Of a stretch of DNA of 64,000 nucleotides, positions 1 to 8,255 are shown piece after piece (position 1 is the stretch's first letter; each line of letters begins with the position of its first letter). The notes below the pieces were generated by a model. That model was not told where the DNA came from, did no database searches, and saw only the letters and a list, made by a program, of their open reading frames with translations. A program made the translations under genes and the position numbers. The DNA is from Anaerobacillus alkalilacustris (GTDB taxonomy: Bacteria; Bacillota; Bacilli; Bacillales; Anaerobacillaceae): the NCBI RefSeq assembly GCF_001866005.1, contig NZ_MLQR01000045.1, positions 19,433 through 83,432 on the forward strand, in the 5' to 3' direction.

Positions 1-179
1 TGATCCGTACTTTCATTTCTTAACATTTTTTCTATTTTGTCATATTCATTTAAAAGGTGGTCAAGCTTCTGACTAACTTTAATAGTTTCCTCAGAGGATA
101 ATCCTTTCAAAGAAGCATGTTTAACCATAAGTTTTCTAGTATGTTCGATTTCCTTTAACAATTCAGTATTGTTGCGCAT
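1..179 (-). CDS. Spo0E-family aspartyl-phosphate phosphatase (3' end outside window)
   Basis: A reading frame starts at the ATG at 179 after a good ribosome site (GAGGGTGG) and runs off the left edge without a stop, so the C-terminus is not seen. The visible 59 residues form a two-helix hairpin with the Spo0E signature SQKLDHLLNEYDK near residues 38-50. Members of this family dephosphorylate Spo0A~P and delay entry into sporulation. Residues before the motif (about 1-35) are charged and helical, as expected. It is divergent from the gene at 407. A second family member lies at 25367. Confidence 0.8.
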   Translation of the reverse strand, partial: MRNNTELLKEIEHTRKLMVKHASLKGLSSEETIKVSQKLDHLLNEYDKIEKMLRNESTD

Positions 180-406
180 GATACCACCCTCTTACATTAA
201 ATAAACCACAAATTTATTACTATAATCACATTATGTCAAAAAAACACACACTTTTGAATGCATTCGACAAAACAAGACACTATCTTCACATTCCAAATTT
301 TTCCCTAGTACATTTTTGTACAAATTAATAATTTTTATCGAAGTAGTTTGAATCATGTCACAAAAAGATATATTCTAAGATTAGACACTGTAATGGTTGG
401 TGAACT

Positions 407-916
407 ATGATAAATAAACAGCTAAGAAAACTTAAATATCTTTGTCTTAGGTTATTAAGGATTAATGATAGAGCTCATAGTATAGCAGGAGGCTTTTCGA
501 TTGGCTTTTTAATAAACTTTATACCATCATTTGGCTTTGGACCGTTTCTTTCCACTATAGGACCTAAATTAGTGAAAGGAAATCCTGTTGCAGGGTTAAT
601 TGGATGTATAGCCTTTATTTGGGCGTTCCCGTTATTTTTTTATTTAAATATTATCGTCGGTGAATCCTTAATACCTATGCAATTTGAAAATAACATCGAA
701 ATAATAATTGAAGAAATTGAAGTGAGCCCCGTTGAACCTGAAGAAGTTCTTGAAGCAGGTTTGAAAATTGGTAAGACATTTATAGTTGGCATGTGTCTTA
801 ATATGGTTATTTTTGGCATCATCCTTTACTTTCTCATCCATTATATCATTAAGAAATATCGCCGAGATCTCCTTAGGTTATTGTATAAAAAGTGGCGGTT
901 AAAAAAGTGGCAATAA
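407..916 (+). CDS. DUF2062 membrane protein
   Basis: 169-residue protein of the DUF2062 family. A glycine-rich stretch (GGFSIGFLINFIPSFGFGPF) near residues 28-47 is typical of the family. Hydrophobic segments lie around 30-50, 58-85 and 123-145, with a very basic C-terminus (LLRLLYKKWRLKKW) likely in the cytoplasm. The start has a weak GGTTGGTG site 6 bases upstream. The biochemical role of the family is unknown. It stands alone and is followed by a repeat-filled gap before the lysine riboswitch. Confidence 0.75.
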   Translation: MINKQLRKLKYLCLRLLRINDRAHSIAGGFSIGFLINFIPSFGFGPFLSTIGPKLVKGNPVAGLIGCIAFIWAFPLFFYLNIIVGESLIPMQFENNIEIIIEEIEVSPVEPEEVLEAGLKIGKTFIVGMCLNMVIFGIILYFLIHYIIKKYRRDLLRLLYKKWRLKKWQ

Positions 917-928
917 TTAATAGTTTAA

Positions 929-1059
929 TGAATTTCATAATCCATCCTTCTCGCCACCAAGGTGCTATATAGAGTTACATCAAACTGTTCGTAACTATAA
1001 ATAGATTTATGTAGCTCGGTTTTTGTAATGATGAAATTCACTCAGATGAATATATTTCC
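929..1059. repeat. MITE-like element, TGAATTTCAT family copy
   Basis: The segment is bounded by inverted ends, TGAATTTCATAAT on the left and ATGATGAAATTCACTCA on the right, and has no coding capacity. Related ends bound segments at 17751-17862, 23408-23526 and 58153-58213. The stretch 1060-1250 holds more debris: a 5'/3' remnant of repeat family 3 (around 1077-1130), a palindromic CAAACTACATATAGTTTG (about 1199-1216) and another ATGAAATTCACTCA end near 1230. Confidence 0.5.
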
Positions 1060-1314
1060 GAGTTACCTTCACCTATTAACAAAGCTGAACTTCAATTAGT
1101 TGGGTGACTGCCGCTAAAGAGTTAAATAAAATTAGCGATTTTCATAATGGGATATTTATGTGCTAGTTCACCTATATGTAGTGAATGATCGCACTATCAA
1201 ACTACATATAGTTTGATGCTGCTTGAATAATGAAATTCACTCAATAAGAGAAGTGTTTTCCTAAAAGAAATCTTTTATTTTTTCTTCAAATTGTATTGCA
1301 AAAGAGGCTAGAAT

Positions 1315-1343
1315 TTGTTAAGGTTTACAAAAGTTCATATTTT
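1315..1343 (+). promoter_or_regulatory. Probable sigma-A promoter of dapA
   Basis: TTGTTA (-35) and TATTTT (-10) are separated by exactly 17 bases and would start transcription near 1350, immediately before the 5' strand of the lysine riboswitch P1 stem. This is the placement expected for a riboswitch leader. Confidence 0.5.
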
Positions 1344-1357
1344 CTCTACTTCATTTT

Positions 1358-1540
1358 TTGAAGTGATAGAGGCGCAATGACCATTAGTACAAACTTTAAG
1401 GAGAGTGAGCTCCGTTGACGGGTTTGAAAAGGGGGATTTGCCGAAGCGACGAGTTTCTCATTGGCTTTGTTGCTGGGTCTGTCATTGAACAAATACAGAA
1501 CTGTCGTATAGTTTTTAACTATATGGAGGGCTATCTTACG
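1358..1540 (+). promoter_or_regulatory. Lysine riboswitch (L-box) aptamer
   Basis: The conserved L-box landmarks occur in order: AGAGGCGCAA at about 1369, GGAGAGTGAGCTCCG, a GGGATTTGCCGAAGCG block at about 1432, TTTCTCATTGGCTTTG at 1453, CTGTCATTGAA, AACTGTCGTATAG and the closing GGAGGGCTATCTT near 1526. P1 forms between GTGATAG (5') and CTATC (3'). It lies about 165 bases upstream of dapA, a classic L-box target, and is followed by a terminator hairpin. Lysine binding is expected to favour termination. Confidence 0.93.
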
Positions 1541-1565
1541 CTAGAATAACCGTTGATTTTTTCCT

Positions 1566-1602
1566 AGCAGCAGCGATTCCCTCGTTGTTGTTTTTGTTTT
1601 TT
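1566..1602 (+). terminator. Riboswitch-controlled terminator of dapA leader
   Basis: CAGCAGCGA and TCGTTGTTG pair over nine positions (two G-U pairs) around a TTCCC loop, followed by TTTTTGTTTTTT. It sits between the lysine aptamer and the dapA start, as the expression platform should. Confidence 0.75.
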
Positions 1603-1703
1603 CTAAAGGTTTACGGTGATCTTTGCGATTTAGCTCTATTCAGAACTTAACATCGTCATTATAAACAATGGCGAAAAAAATCTAATGAATAGAGGTGTTC
1701 TAC

Positions 1704-2591
1704 ATGAATTTTGGGCAATTATTAACTGCGATGGTTACCCCATTCGATCAAGAAGGAAAAGTTGATTTTCAAGCAACAAACTCATTAATTAATTACTTAA
1801 TAGCAACTGGAACGGAAGGTATCGTTGTTGCTGGAACAACAGGTGAATCTCCGACATTAACTACTCAAGAAAAAACTGAATTATTTAAATATGTTGTAGA
1901 AGTGGTAGACGGGCGTGTTCCGGTAATTGCAGGAACTGGATCAAATAATACAGTTGCATCTATAGAGTTAACAAAAATTGCAAGTTCTGTAGGGGTCGAC
2001 GGCATTATGTTAGTCGTACCTTATTATAATAAACCAAGTCAAGAAGGACTTTATCAACACTTCAAAACAATAGCTGAATCAACAGAATTACCAGTAATGC
2101 TTTACAATATTCCTGGACGAAGTGCTGTTAATATGTTACCAGAGACAATTATACGCCTTGCTCAAATTGAAAATATCGTTTGTATTAAAGAAGCTAGTGG
2201 AGACTTAGAAGCGATTGCCAATATTATTCAACACACGCCTGAAGATTTCCTAGTTTATACTGGAGATGATAGTTTAACACTACCATTAATGTCAATTGGT
2301 GGGTACGGTGTAGTAAGTGTTGCTTCTCACGTTGTTGGTCTTGAAATGAAACAAATGATTACAGCATTCCAAAATGGCGAATATAAACAAGCTGCCCAAA
2401 TGCATCGTAATCTATTACCGATTATGAAATCAATGTTTATTGCACCCAACCCAACTCCTGTAAAAGCTGCACTAGAAATGCTTGGTCAAAACGTTGGGTC
2501 GGTACGATTACCGTTAGTTCCACTTACCCTTGAAGAAACACAAATTGTCCATTCTGCATTAGAGCCAAAGATTTTATCTTCAGCTGTATAA
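1704..2591 (+). CDS. dapA: 4-hydroxy-tetrahydrodipicolinate synthase
   Basis: DapA condenses pyruvate with aspartate semialdehyde in the first committed step to diaminopimelate, lysine and spore dipicolinate. The protein (295 residues, usual length) is a TIM barrel of the class I aldolase family. Visible motifs: GTTGESPTL near residue 44, the YNIPGR motif near 134 with its catalytic tyrosine, and the Schiff-base lysine in CIKEASG near 163. I chose the ATG at 1704 because AGAGGTG lies 6 bases upstream and MNFGQLLTAMVTPF is the usual N-terminus; a GTG three codons earlier overlaps that site. The gene is preceded by a lysine riboswitch and terminator, and appears monocistronic. Confidence 0.96.
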   Translation: MNFGQLLTAMVTPFDQEGKVDFQATNSLINYLIATGTEGIVVAGTTGESPTLTTQEKTELFKYVVEVVDGRVPVIAGTGSNNTVASIELTKIASSVGVDGIMLVVPYYNKPSQEGLYQHFKTIAESTELPVMLYNIPGRSAVNMLPETIIRLAQIENIVCIKEASGDLEAIANIIQHTPEDFLVYTGDDSLTLPLMSIGGYGVVSVASHVVGLEMKQMITAFQNGEYKQAAQMHRNLLPIMKSMFIAPNPTPVKAALEMLGQNVGSVRLPLVPLTLEETQIVHSALEPKILSSAV

Positions 2592-2604
2592 ATGTATTGC
2601 GATA

Positions 2605-2850
2605 TAAGAAAAGCGCAAGCGCCTTGGTCACGAGCGAAAGGCACTGGAAGGCCTTTGACGGAAGCCGCTCTTTAGCTTCCTACGTGCTTCTGCGTCTTCT
2701 AGTATTGCTTCGTAGTAAGCTTCCTCGAAGCAAAGCTGCATGAAGCTATTCAGAGACGTTATTCATGTAGTTATTGAAGTCAATAGCTTGACTGAAGTGA
2801 CCGAGCTCGTAGGCGCTGAAGCTAGACAGTTTCCAAGTTTGCAATTTTAT
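2605..2850 (+). repeat. Dispersed repeat family 1, long copy without tandem units
   Basis: Starts AAGAAAAGCGCAAGCGCC and ends GCTAGACAGTTTCCAAG, with the internal landmarks TTGGTCACGAGCG, TCGTAGTAAGCTTCCTCGAA, GCATGAAGCTATTC and TTGACTGAAGTGACCGAG. The outer arms can fold back on each other. Other copies are at 18408, 29838, 32300, 33441, 41797, 51822 and 59355. In this copy the 34-bp tandem unit is absent at the site where other copies carry 2-4. Confidence 0.8.
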
Positions 2851-2863
2851 ACTTTCTTACATA

Positions 2864-2913
2864 GAAAAAAAAGAAGCTTTCAAGCTATATTAATAGCCTA
2901 GAAGCTTTTTTTA
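2864..2913 (-). terminator. Terminator downstream of cstR
   Basis: Imperfect hairpin built from AAGCTT...GCTA and TAGC...AAGCTT arms with T tracts on both sides. It can act for the minus-strand repressor gene and as a backstop for dapA. Confidence 0.7.
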
Positions 2914-2925
2914 TGGAATTACGCT

Positions 2926-3186
2926 TTATCTACTTTTCACCAATAGTTCCACAGCTTCTTGTATAAACTTATCCGTTCCCTCACCCTTTTCTATTTGATC
3001 TCTGATACATTTTTCTAAGTTTTCACTAACTACTACGCCTATTGCGCGATCAAGAGCATTTCGTGCAGCTGACATTTGAACAACCAATTCTTTACAATCC
3101 TTTTCTTCTTCCATCATTCGCAAAATTCCTTTTATTTGTCCTTCAATTCTTTTTACTCTATTTTTAACCTTATCGTCATATTTCAT
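2926..3186 (-). CDS. cstR: CsoR-family repressor of CstR (persulfide-sensing) type
   Basis: 86-residue all-helical DUF156 protein. In copper-sensing CsoR the ligands are Cys-His-Cys. Here the first Cys is C31 (EKDCKEL) and the last is C60 (ENLEKC), while the histidine position is asparagine (N56). C31/C60 with no His is the pattern of Staphylococcus aureus CstR, which senses reactive sulfur species, and the termini (NRVKRIEGQIKG, EAVELLVKS) also match. I therefore prefer CstR over CsoR. No rhodanese, TauE or sulfide oxidase gene is adjacent, so its targets lie elsewhere or it is mainly autoregulated. Ribosome site AAGGGTGG; terminator at 2864. Confidence 0.82.
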   Translation of the reverse strand: MKYDDKVKNRVKRIEGQIKGILRMMEEEKDCKELVVQMSAARNALDRAIGVVVSENLEKCIRDQIEKGEGTDKFIQEAVELLVKSR

Positions 3187-3252
3187 TTATTTTTCCACCC
3201 TTCATGCAATACTTATCAAACGCTAATCACTTTAAGAATCATTCGCACTTCC

Positions 3253-3281
3253 ATTATATACCCCTTACAGTATTAAAGCAA
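3253..3281 (-). promoter_or_regulatory. cstR promoter with candidate operator in the spacer
   Basis: On the minus strand, TTGCTT (3276-3281) and TATAAT (3253-3258) are 17 bases apart. The spacer and -10 overlap ATACTGTAAGGGGTAT (3258-3273), whose ATAC/GTAT ends and G-run resemble operators of the CsoR/CstR family. This predicts autorepression. Confidence 0.55.
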
Positions 3282-3403
3282 GGCTCTAAATATGAATTCC
3301 TATAGGAGTTGTCAGTTTTATAATTTATTGTGAAATTGTTCATCAGTATTAGCCATAACAGAATCTCAATTGTTGTACTCTTTCCTGACAGAAAATAAAA
3401 ATA

Positions 3404-3443
3404 CAAAAAGTCTGATCAACATTTCCGTAGTCAGACTTCTTTT
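3404..3443 (-). terminator. Terminator after HAD hydrolase gene
   Basis: Arms AAGTCTGA and TCAGACTT around a 15-base loop; the minus-strand reading ends in a run of T. It lies 34 bases past the stop of the HAD gene. Confidence 0.75.
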
Positions 3444-3476
3444 ATGTAATGTATTCTTAATTGCTTCCTTTAGTGT

Positions 3477-4208
3477 TTAATCTATTTCTTTAGCAAATAT
3501 CCCTAGTTTTCCTTTCAACTTCTCGTATAATTGTTCCAATGTTCCCTCGTCATTGATTGGATAGTTCGGTTCACCGCGATCAATGACAAAACCATGAACT
3601 AGAAATGTTTTCATTCCTATTTGTGATGCGGACATATCCTCTTGCTTGTCATTTCCAACCATAATACAATCTTCTGGCTTCACTTCTAGGCGGTGACAAA
3701 TATTTCGGTAATACTCGACATGTGGCTTTGTATAAACACTTTCTTCGTATACAGTCACGATATCAAATGTTAATTCGTTAATACCAGCCCAACGTAAACG
3801 CTCATAAATAGCTGCTTTTGGAAATAAGGGATTAGTAGCAATCACAATACGGTAACCTTGATTTATGGCTTCTTCGACTACTTTTTTTGCGACCGGTGTG
3901 GGTTCCGTTAAGTAATCTAAAGTAGGAAATGTTTCTTCATAAAATTTATCTAATGTCGGCCAAATTTCTTCTTTATTAAGATTCACTAATGATAGGAATG
4001 ACTTCGTGAAGACTTGTTCATTTGTTTTTTCTTCCTCTAGATTACGTATCATCGCATCTGTACCAGCAAGTAGAGCTTTTGTAAATTCATGAGGATCAAG
4101 TATGTGTGATACTCTTGATGCTAATTTCTGTATATAGTTTTTCACAAATAAATCCGTGTCCATAGGAAGCAATGTACCATCTAAATCAAATAAAATTACT
4201 TTTGACAT
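3477..4208 (-). CDS. HAD-family hydrolase
   Basis: 243-residue haloacid dehalogenase superfamily phosphatase. Motif I is DLDGTLL (D8 nucleophile, D10 acid/base), motif II lies in VIATNP near residue 122, the motif III lysine is probably in YTKPHVEYY near 160, and motif IV is VGNDKQEDM near 189. A helical cap (about 15-95) marks a subfamily I type. The substrate cannot be read from sequence. It is a single gene with terminators on both sides. Confidence 0.85.
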   Translation of the reverse strand: MSKVILFDLDGTLLPMDTDLFVKNYIQKLASRVSHILDPHEFTKALLAGTDAMIRNLEEEKTNEQVFTKSFLSLVNLNKEEIWPTLDKFYEETFPTLDYLTEPTPVAKKVVEEAINQGYRIVIATNPLFPKAAIYERLRWAGINELTFDIVTVYEESVYTKPHVEYYRNICHRLEVKPEDCIMVGNDKQEDMSASQIGMKTFLVHGFVIDRGEPNYPINDEGTLEQLYEKLKGKLGIFAKEID

Positions 4209-4267
4209 CTCTTATTCGCCTCACCTTAGTTTTTATTAACAATGCCAAATATACCATACACAATTGT

Positions 4268-4298
4268 AAAAAGCCTAACGAAAACATTAGGCTTTTTT
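4268..4298 (-). terminator. Terminator after Dabb gene
   Basis: AAAAAGCCTAA and TTAGGCTTTTTT form a compact hairpin with T runs in both directions, 16 bases past the Dabb stop codon. Confidence 0.85.
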
Positions 4299-4313
4299 AA
4301 TCGTTAAACTTTA

Positions 4314-4607
4314 TTAAATTTCGATGTCTACTCCGATACTGTCTACTCTTCCAACCTCTTTAATATAATTAGCAACAGCTTGATGATTAGGGTCTGTTAC
4401 ATAGGCATCAAGAGATGCACGGTCTTCAAAACGAACCATAAGAACGACTTGATATTCCTTGTTTCGCTCAGAAATATTTAGTCCAGCATGAAGTTCAACA
4501 ATACCAGTAAGGTGTTCTTTCAATGCTTTAAATCGTTCAATCACTTCAAGTAATTGATCGGCAGTGGTATCCTCGGAAAATTTAACTAAAACTATACGTT
4601 GAATCAT
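4314..4607 (-). CDS. Dabb-family (stress-responsive alpha/beta barrel) protein
   Basis: 97 residues forming one ferredoxin-like Dabb domain: an opening strand MIQRIVLVKF, a helix, LHAGLNIS, a central strand YQVVLMVRFEDRASLDAYVTDP and the motif HQAVANYIKEV. Dabb proteins are small dimeric barrels, some enzymatic, most of unknown role. Ribosome site AGAGGA. It is 157 bases downstream of gabT on the same strand with no clear terminator between, so read-through from the kam operon is possible. Confidence 0.8.
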   Translation of the reverse strand: MIQRIVLVKFSEDTTADQLLEVIERFKALKEHLTGIVELHAGLNISERNKEYQVVLMVRFEDRASLDAYVTDPNHQAVANYIKEVGRVDSIGVDIEI

Positions 4608-4764
4608 TTGGAGTTCCTCTTTTCTTCCTAAAATTTTATTTCACTGCTCATTTTAACGATCAATTAGTCGAGGTGCAATTCTTTTGTTTGAAACATCAAT
4701 ATAAATATTGTAAAACATAATAGAAGCTTGTTTATTCCTCTCAATTGTCGTTACACAGATATTG

Positions 4765-6114
4765 CTATTCTACTTCGCGATTAATAATTTCATCTATGAC
4801 TTCTTCAATCACTTCTAGACCTTCATGAAGTTGTTCATCAGTAATAACAAGTGGACATAAAAAACGTAATACATTACTGTAAAGACCAGCCCCTAAAATG
4901 ACAACTCCACGTTTATTTGTTTCTTGAACAATTTTTCCAACTAACTCTTTGTTTGGTTCTTTCGTATGGGAATCCTTCACAAACTCAATTGCAGTCATAG
5001 CTCCCAACGTACGAATATCTCCAATTTGTGGGATAGCTTTCTTTAGTATGGAAAATCGATTCACAATTTGTTCACCAATAGATTGCGCCCGGTCATAAAG
5101 TTTTTCTTTCTCTATCATATCAATAACGTTCAATGCGGCGACACAGCCAAGTGGACTCCCCCCGTATGTTCCACCGATCTCTCCAGAATAAGGTGCATCC
5201 ATAATTTCCGCACGCCCTGTAACTGCACTAATCGGTAAACCAGCAGCAATTGATTTTGATAATGTCATTAAATCTGGAATTACACCATAGTGCTCGATTG
5301 CAAACATCTTTCCTGTACGACCAAACCCTGTTTGCACCTCATCAGCTATGAATAAAATTCCATATTTTTCACATAATTTTTTAACTCCTTGAACGAAACC
5401 AACCGATGGCACAATAAACCCACCTTCTCCTTGTACGGGCTCCATAATAACTGCAGCCACATCTTCAGCAGATACTTCACGTAAAAAAAAGTCTTCAAAT
5501 TGAGATAAAATAAGGTCATCGACATCATCGTTCGTCATTCCACTTGGCTTTCGATAGTAATACGGATAAGGCATTTTATACGTATCAGTTGCAAATGGAC
5601 CAAAACCATTTTTATACGGTTTTACTTTACTCGTTATGGACATTGCCATATATGTTCTACCATGGTATCCACGCTCAAAAGAAATAATTCCTCTTCGCTT
5701 CGTGAATTTCCTAGCAATTTTAATCGCATTCTCTACTGCTTCGGCACCACTATTTAAAAAAAATGTTTTTTTATCATGTGTGCCAGGTGTAATCGAATTT
5801 ATTTTTTCTGCTAATGTAATATACGGTTCGTACATCATAACATGAAAGGAAGTATGCAAATAATCGCTTATTTGATGTTTTAGTGCATCTACTACTTGTT
5901 TCGGACAATGGCCAACATTCATTGTTCCAATTGCACCGGCAAAATCTATAAATGTATTTCCATCAACATCAGTAAGTAAGGCACCACGACCTTCTTTAAC
6001 AAAAGTCAGCGCTGTATTAAAAGGGCCTCTAGGAACATTTTCGTAACGACGCTCTAATAAAACCTTTGCTTTAGGTCCAGGTATTTCAGTTTTTAAATCA
6101 ATGAACTTTTTCAA
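4765..6114 (-). CDS. gabT: Class III aminotransferase, 4-aminobutyrate aminotransferase type
   Basis: 449-residue PLP enzyme of the GabT group. Seen: the cofactor-phosphate motif LNSGAEAVENAIKIAR near residue 120, FERGYHGRT, IMEPVQGEGG, the aspartate in FIADEVQTGFGRTG near 255, and the Schiff-base lysine in TLSKSIAAGLP near 283. GabT transfers the amino group of GABA to 2-oxoglutarate, giving succinate semialdehyde. It starts with TTG at 6114 (GAGGTG site), only 15 bases after yodQ, so it is the last gene of the kam operon. It is an addition relative to the B. subtilis kamA-yodPQRST operon as I remember it. Exact substrate is inferred. Confidence 0.85.
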   Translation of the reverse strand: MKKFIDLKTEIPGPKAKVLLERRYENVPRGPFNTALTFVKEGRGALLTDVDGNTFIDFAGAIGTMNVGHCPKQVVDALKHQISDYLHTSFHVMMYEPYITLAEKINSITPGTHDKKTFFLNSGAEAVENAIKIARKFTKRRGIISFERGYHGRTYMAMSITSKVKPYKNGFGPFATDTYKMPYPYYYRKPSGMTNDDVDDLILSQFEDFFLREVSAEDVAAVIMEPVQGEGGFIVPSVGFVQGVKKLCEKYGILFIADEVQTGFGRTGKMFAIEHYGVIPDLMTLSKSIAAGLPISAVTGRAEIMDAPYSGEIGGTYGGSPLGCVAALNVIDMIEKEKLYDRAQSIGEQIVNRFSILKKAIPQIGDIRTLGAMTAIEFVKDSHTKEPNKELVGKIVQETNKRGVVILGAGLYSNVLRFLCPLVITDEQLHEGLEVIEEVIDEIINREVE

Positions 6115-6129
6115 AGGGTCACCTCACAA

Positions 6130-7410
6130 TCATCGTTTTTTTATTTTTGCAATTTGACACCAATCAATAATCGTTAGCGCTATAATTTCAGCTGTAAGGA
6201 AAATATCATCTAATTCAATATATTCATTTGGAAAATGGGCCTTACTGGAGATGCCTGGTCCAAAAACAATGGATGGTGTTTTACCTACTTGTGTAAGTAA
6301 ACCACCGTCTGTACCCCACGGAGATGCTTCTATGACTGCGTCGAATCCTACGACCTCCTTATACTTTGCCTTTAAAATTGCCATTAAAGGATGGTTTTCA
6401 TCGATACATCCAGGTACCCATTGTGCTCCAAACCACTCTAATTCTACGGGGTGTTCTTTAAACCACGGATCAATATTTTCAAGTTTTTTTAACCATTCTT
6501 TAAACTCTCTTTGGACGTCTTCGATTATTTCATTTGGGGCAATCCCAATTCGACCTTCTAATAATACGAGATCAGCTACTGATGAAGGCCAATCTCCACC
6601 TTTAATTGTACCGATATTTATTGGGACTGGAATGGGGATATTAGCATAAAGCGGGTCGTTAATGCGTTGATTACGAACGGTTTCGAGTCCTTCAATATGT
6701 TTAACAACTATTGCACTTTTTTCAATTGCACTGACTCCGTGGTATCTTGTTCCACCGTGGGCAGAGCGGCCTTTTACGCGAATTCGAAACCACTTGGAGC
6801 CTTGTTGTTTTGGAAAAATTTTCATGTTTGTTGGTTCTGGGATTATCGCTGCATCTGCTGTAAACCCCTTCATTACTGCAGCTAAAGTTCCCGCACCACC
6901 ACTTTCTTCTTCAACTACGCTTTGTAAGATGACATCCCCTTTTAATTGAATTCCTAACTCTTTAATAGCTTTAACTGCCAAATAACTTGAAAGATTACCC
7001 CCTTTCATATCACTCGTACCACGTCCATACATTTTTCCATCTTGTACCACACCAAGATACGGATGATTTTCCCATTGCGAAAGATCCCCGGCCGGTACTA
7101 CATCGACGTGTCCATTTAAAATCAATGATTTCCCATTCCCTTTCCCTTTTAAAATACCAATCACATTTGGGCTTTCTACAAAAGAATCGCGTGTAGAAAA
7201 GAAGTAAGGGTGTTTTTTTAAATCCTTACCATCAAGTTCCCACATATGAACTTCTAGACCCATTTGTAAAAAATTTGTGGCAATAACCGATTGGATAAGT
7301 CCTTCATTACCTTGAATACTTGGAAGTTTGACAAGATCTTGTAAAAATATAATCGCTTGTTCACGGTTTTCGATTAACCATTTGTGGATATTTTCTTGCG
7401 TTCGGTTCAT
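6130..7410 (-). CDS. yodQ: M20 metallo-deacetylase (YodQ/ArgE-DapE family)
   Basis: 426-residue M20 amidohydrolase. Zinc and catalytic motifs are intact: NGHVDVVPAGD near residue 98, GRGTSDMKGG near 130, VVEEESGGAGT near 166, IIPEPTN near 190 and a C-terminal GPGISSKAHFPNEY histidine. A dimerization lobe lies at about 205-320. The family deacylates N-acylated amino acids. In this operon, after a beta-lysine N-acetyltransferase and CoA-transferase, the likely job is removing an acetyl group from an acetamido intermediate (inference). Ribosome site GAAGGAGG. It precedes gabT by 15 bases. Confidence 0.88.
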   Translation of the reverse strand: MNRTQENIHKWLIENREQAIIFLQDLVKLPSIQGNEGLIQSVIATNFLQMGLEVHMWELDGKDLKKHPYFFSTRDSFVESPNVIGILKGKGNGKSLILNGHVDVVPAGDLSQWENHPYLGVVQDGKMYGRGTSDMKGGNLSSYLAVKAIKELGIQLKGDVILQSVVEEESGGAGTLAAVMKGFTADAAIIPEPTNMKIFPKQQGSKWFRIRVKGRSAHGGTRYHGVSAIEKSAIVVKHIEGLETVRNQRINDPLYANIPIPVPINIGTIKGGDWPSSVADLVLLEGRIGIAPNEIIEDVQREFKEWLKKLENIDPWFKEHPVELEWFGAQWVPGCIDENHPLMAILKAKYKEVVGFDAVIEASPWGTDGGLLTQVGKTPSIVFGPGISSKAHFPNEYIELDDIFLTAEIIALTIIDWCQIAKIKKR

Positions 7411-7474
7411 TTCAGAGCCTCCTTCAAAAAAATCAACTGATTACAAAAGCCAAAACTCTACAGCTCTATACGTA

Positions 7475-7556
7475 AAAAGCTAGACTTATCGTAGACAAAG
7501 TGAGATGAGGTAAGGGGACTAGTCGGTAAGGCACTGTAACTAGACAGCTTTTTAAT
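7475..7556 (-). repeat. Hairpin element inside the kam operon (yodQ-yodR gap)
   Basis: AAAAAGCTAGAC on the left and CTAGACAGCTTTTT on the right can pair over a long imperfect stem. The CTAGAC ends resemble family 1. It lies in the 185-base gap between yodR and yodQ and could stabilise or attenuate the message. Confidence 0.4.
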
Positions 7557-7595
7557 TAATGATTTTTTACTCTTAATCTTTAAAAAACAATTCGA

Positions 7596-8255
7596 CTACA
7601 TATTTTTTAAATTAGAATTAACTGTAAAGTCACAACCAGTATGTTTGTAAACATCAGCAACGGTATAAGGTTTCATAATTTCTAGCAATAATAATCCATC
7701 TTTTGTTACTTTAAATACCGCTAAGTCTGTAATAATTAAATTGACACAGCTTTGAGCAGTTAATGGAAGACTACATGTTTGCAAGATTTTAGGACTTCCA
7801 TTTTTATTTACATGGTTCATAAGCACGATTACTTTCTTCGACTTTTGTGCGAGTTCGATTGCCCCGCCCATACCAGGGACTTTTTTTCCTGGGACAATCC
7901 AGTTAGCCAGATCTCCTTTTTCACTAACTTCTAACGCTCCTAAAATCGTGACATCTACTAAACCTTTCCTTATAATTCCAAATGCAGTAGCACTATCAAA
8001 GTAAGAGGCTCCAGGAACAACTGTTATCGGAAATCCTCCAGCATTACACAAATTAGCGTCCTCATTGCCTTTGCTGGGACTAGGACCAGTTCCTAAAATT
8101 CCGTTTTCAGCATGGAACATTACATTTACCGATGTAGGTAAGTAATTTGCTACTAGTGTAGGGATACCAATGCCTAAATTGACGATCATCCCGTCTTTTA
8201 TTTCCTCAGCGGCACGCATAGCAATTCGCTCTCTTACGCCTACTCCCATACCCAT
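7596..8255 (-). CDS. yodR: 3-oxoacid CoA-transferase subunit B (YodR)
   Basis: About 220 residues; the B subunit of a heterodimeric family I CoA-transferase. The catalytic glutamate lies in MFHAENGILGTGP near residue 50, followed by the glycine loop of the B subunit (VPGKKVPGMGGA). The gene overlaps the end of yodS by 16 bases, which indicates translational coupling. I prefer the ATG at 8255, with GAGGGAG 11 bases upstream, but TTG at 8261 and ATG at 8249 are possible. In the kam operon it should activate a 3-oxo acid with CoA. Confidence 0.88.
   Translation of the reverse strand: MGMGVGVRERIAMRAAEEIKDGMIVNLGIGIPTLVANYLPTSVNVMFHAENGILGTGPSPSKGNEDANLCNAGGFPITVVPGASYFDSATAFGIIRKGLVDVTILGALEVSEKGDLANWIVPGKKVPGMGGAIELAQKSKKVIVLMNHVNKNGSPKILQTCSLPLTAQSCVNLIITDLAVFKVTKDGLLLLEIMKPYTVADVYKHTGCDFTVNSNLKNM

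Noticed and set aside
2926..3186. Copper sensor CsoR
   Set aside because: The His ligand is replaced by Asn and no copper ATPase or chaperone is adjacent; CstR type fits better.
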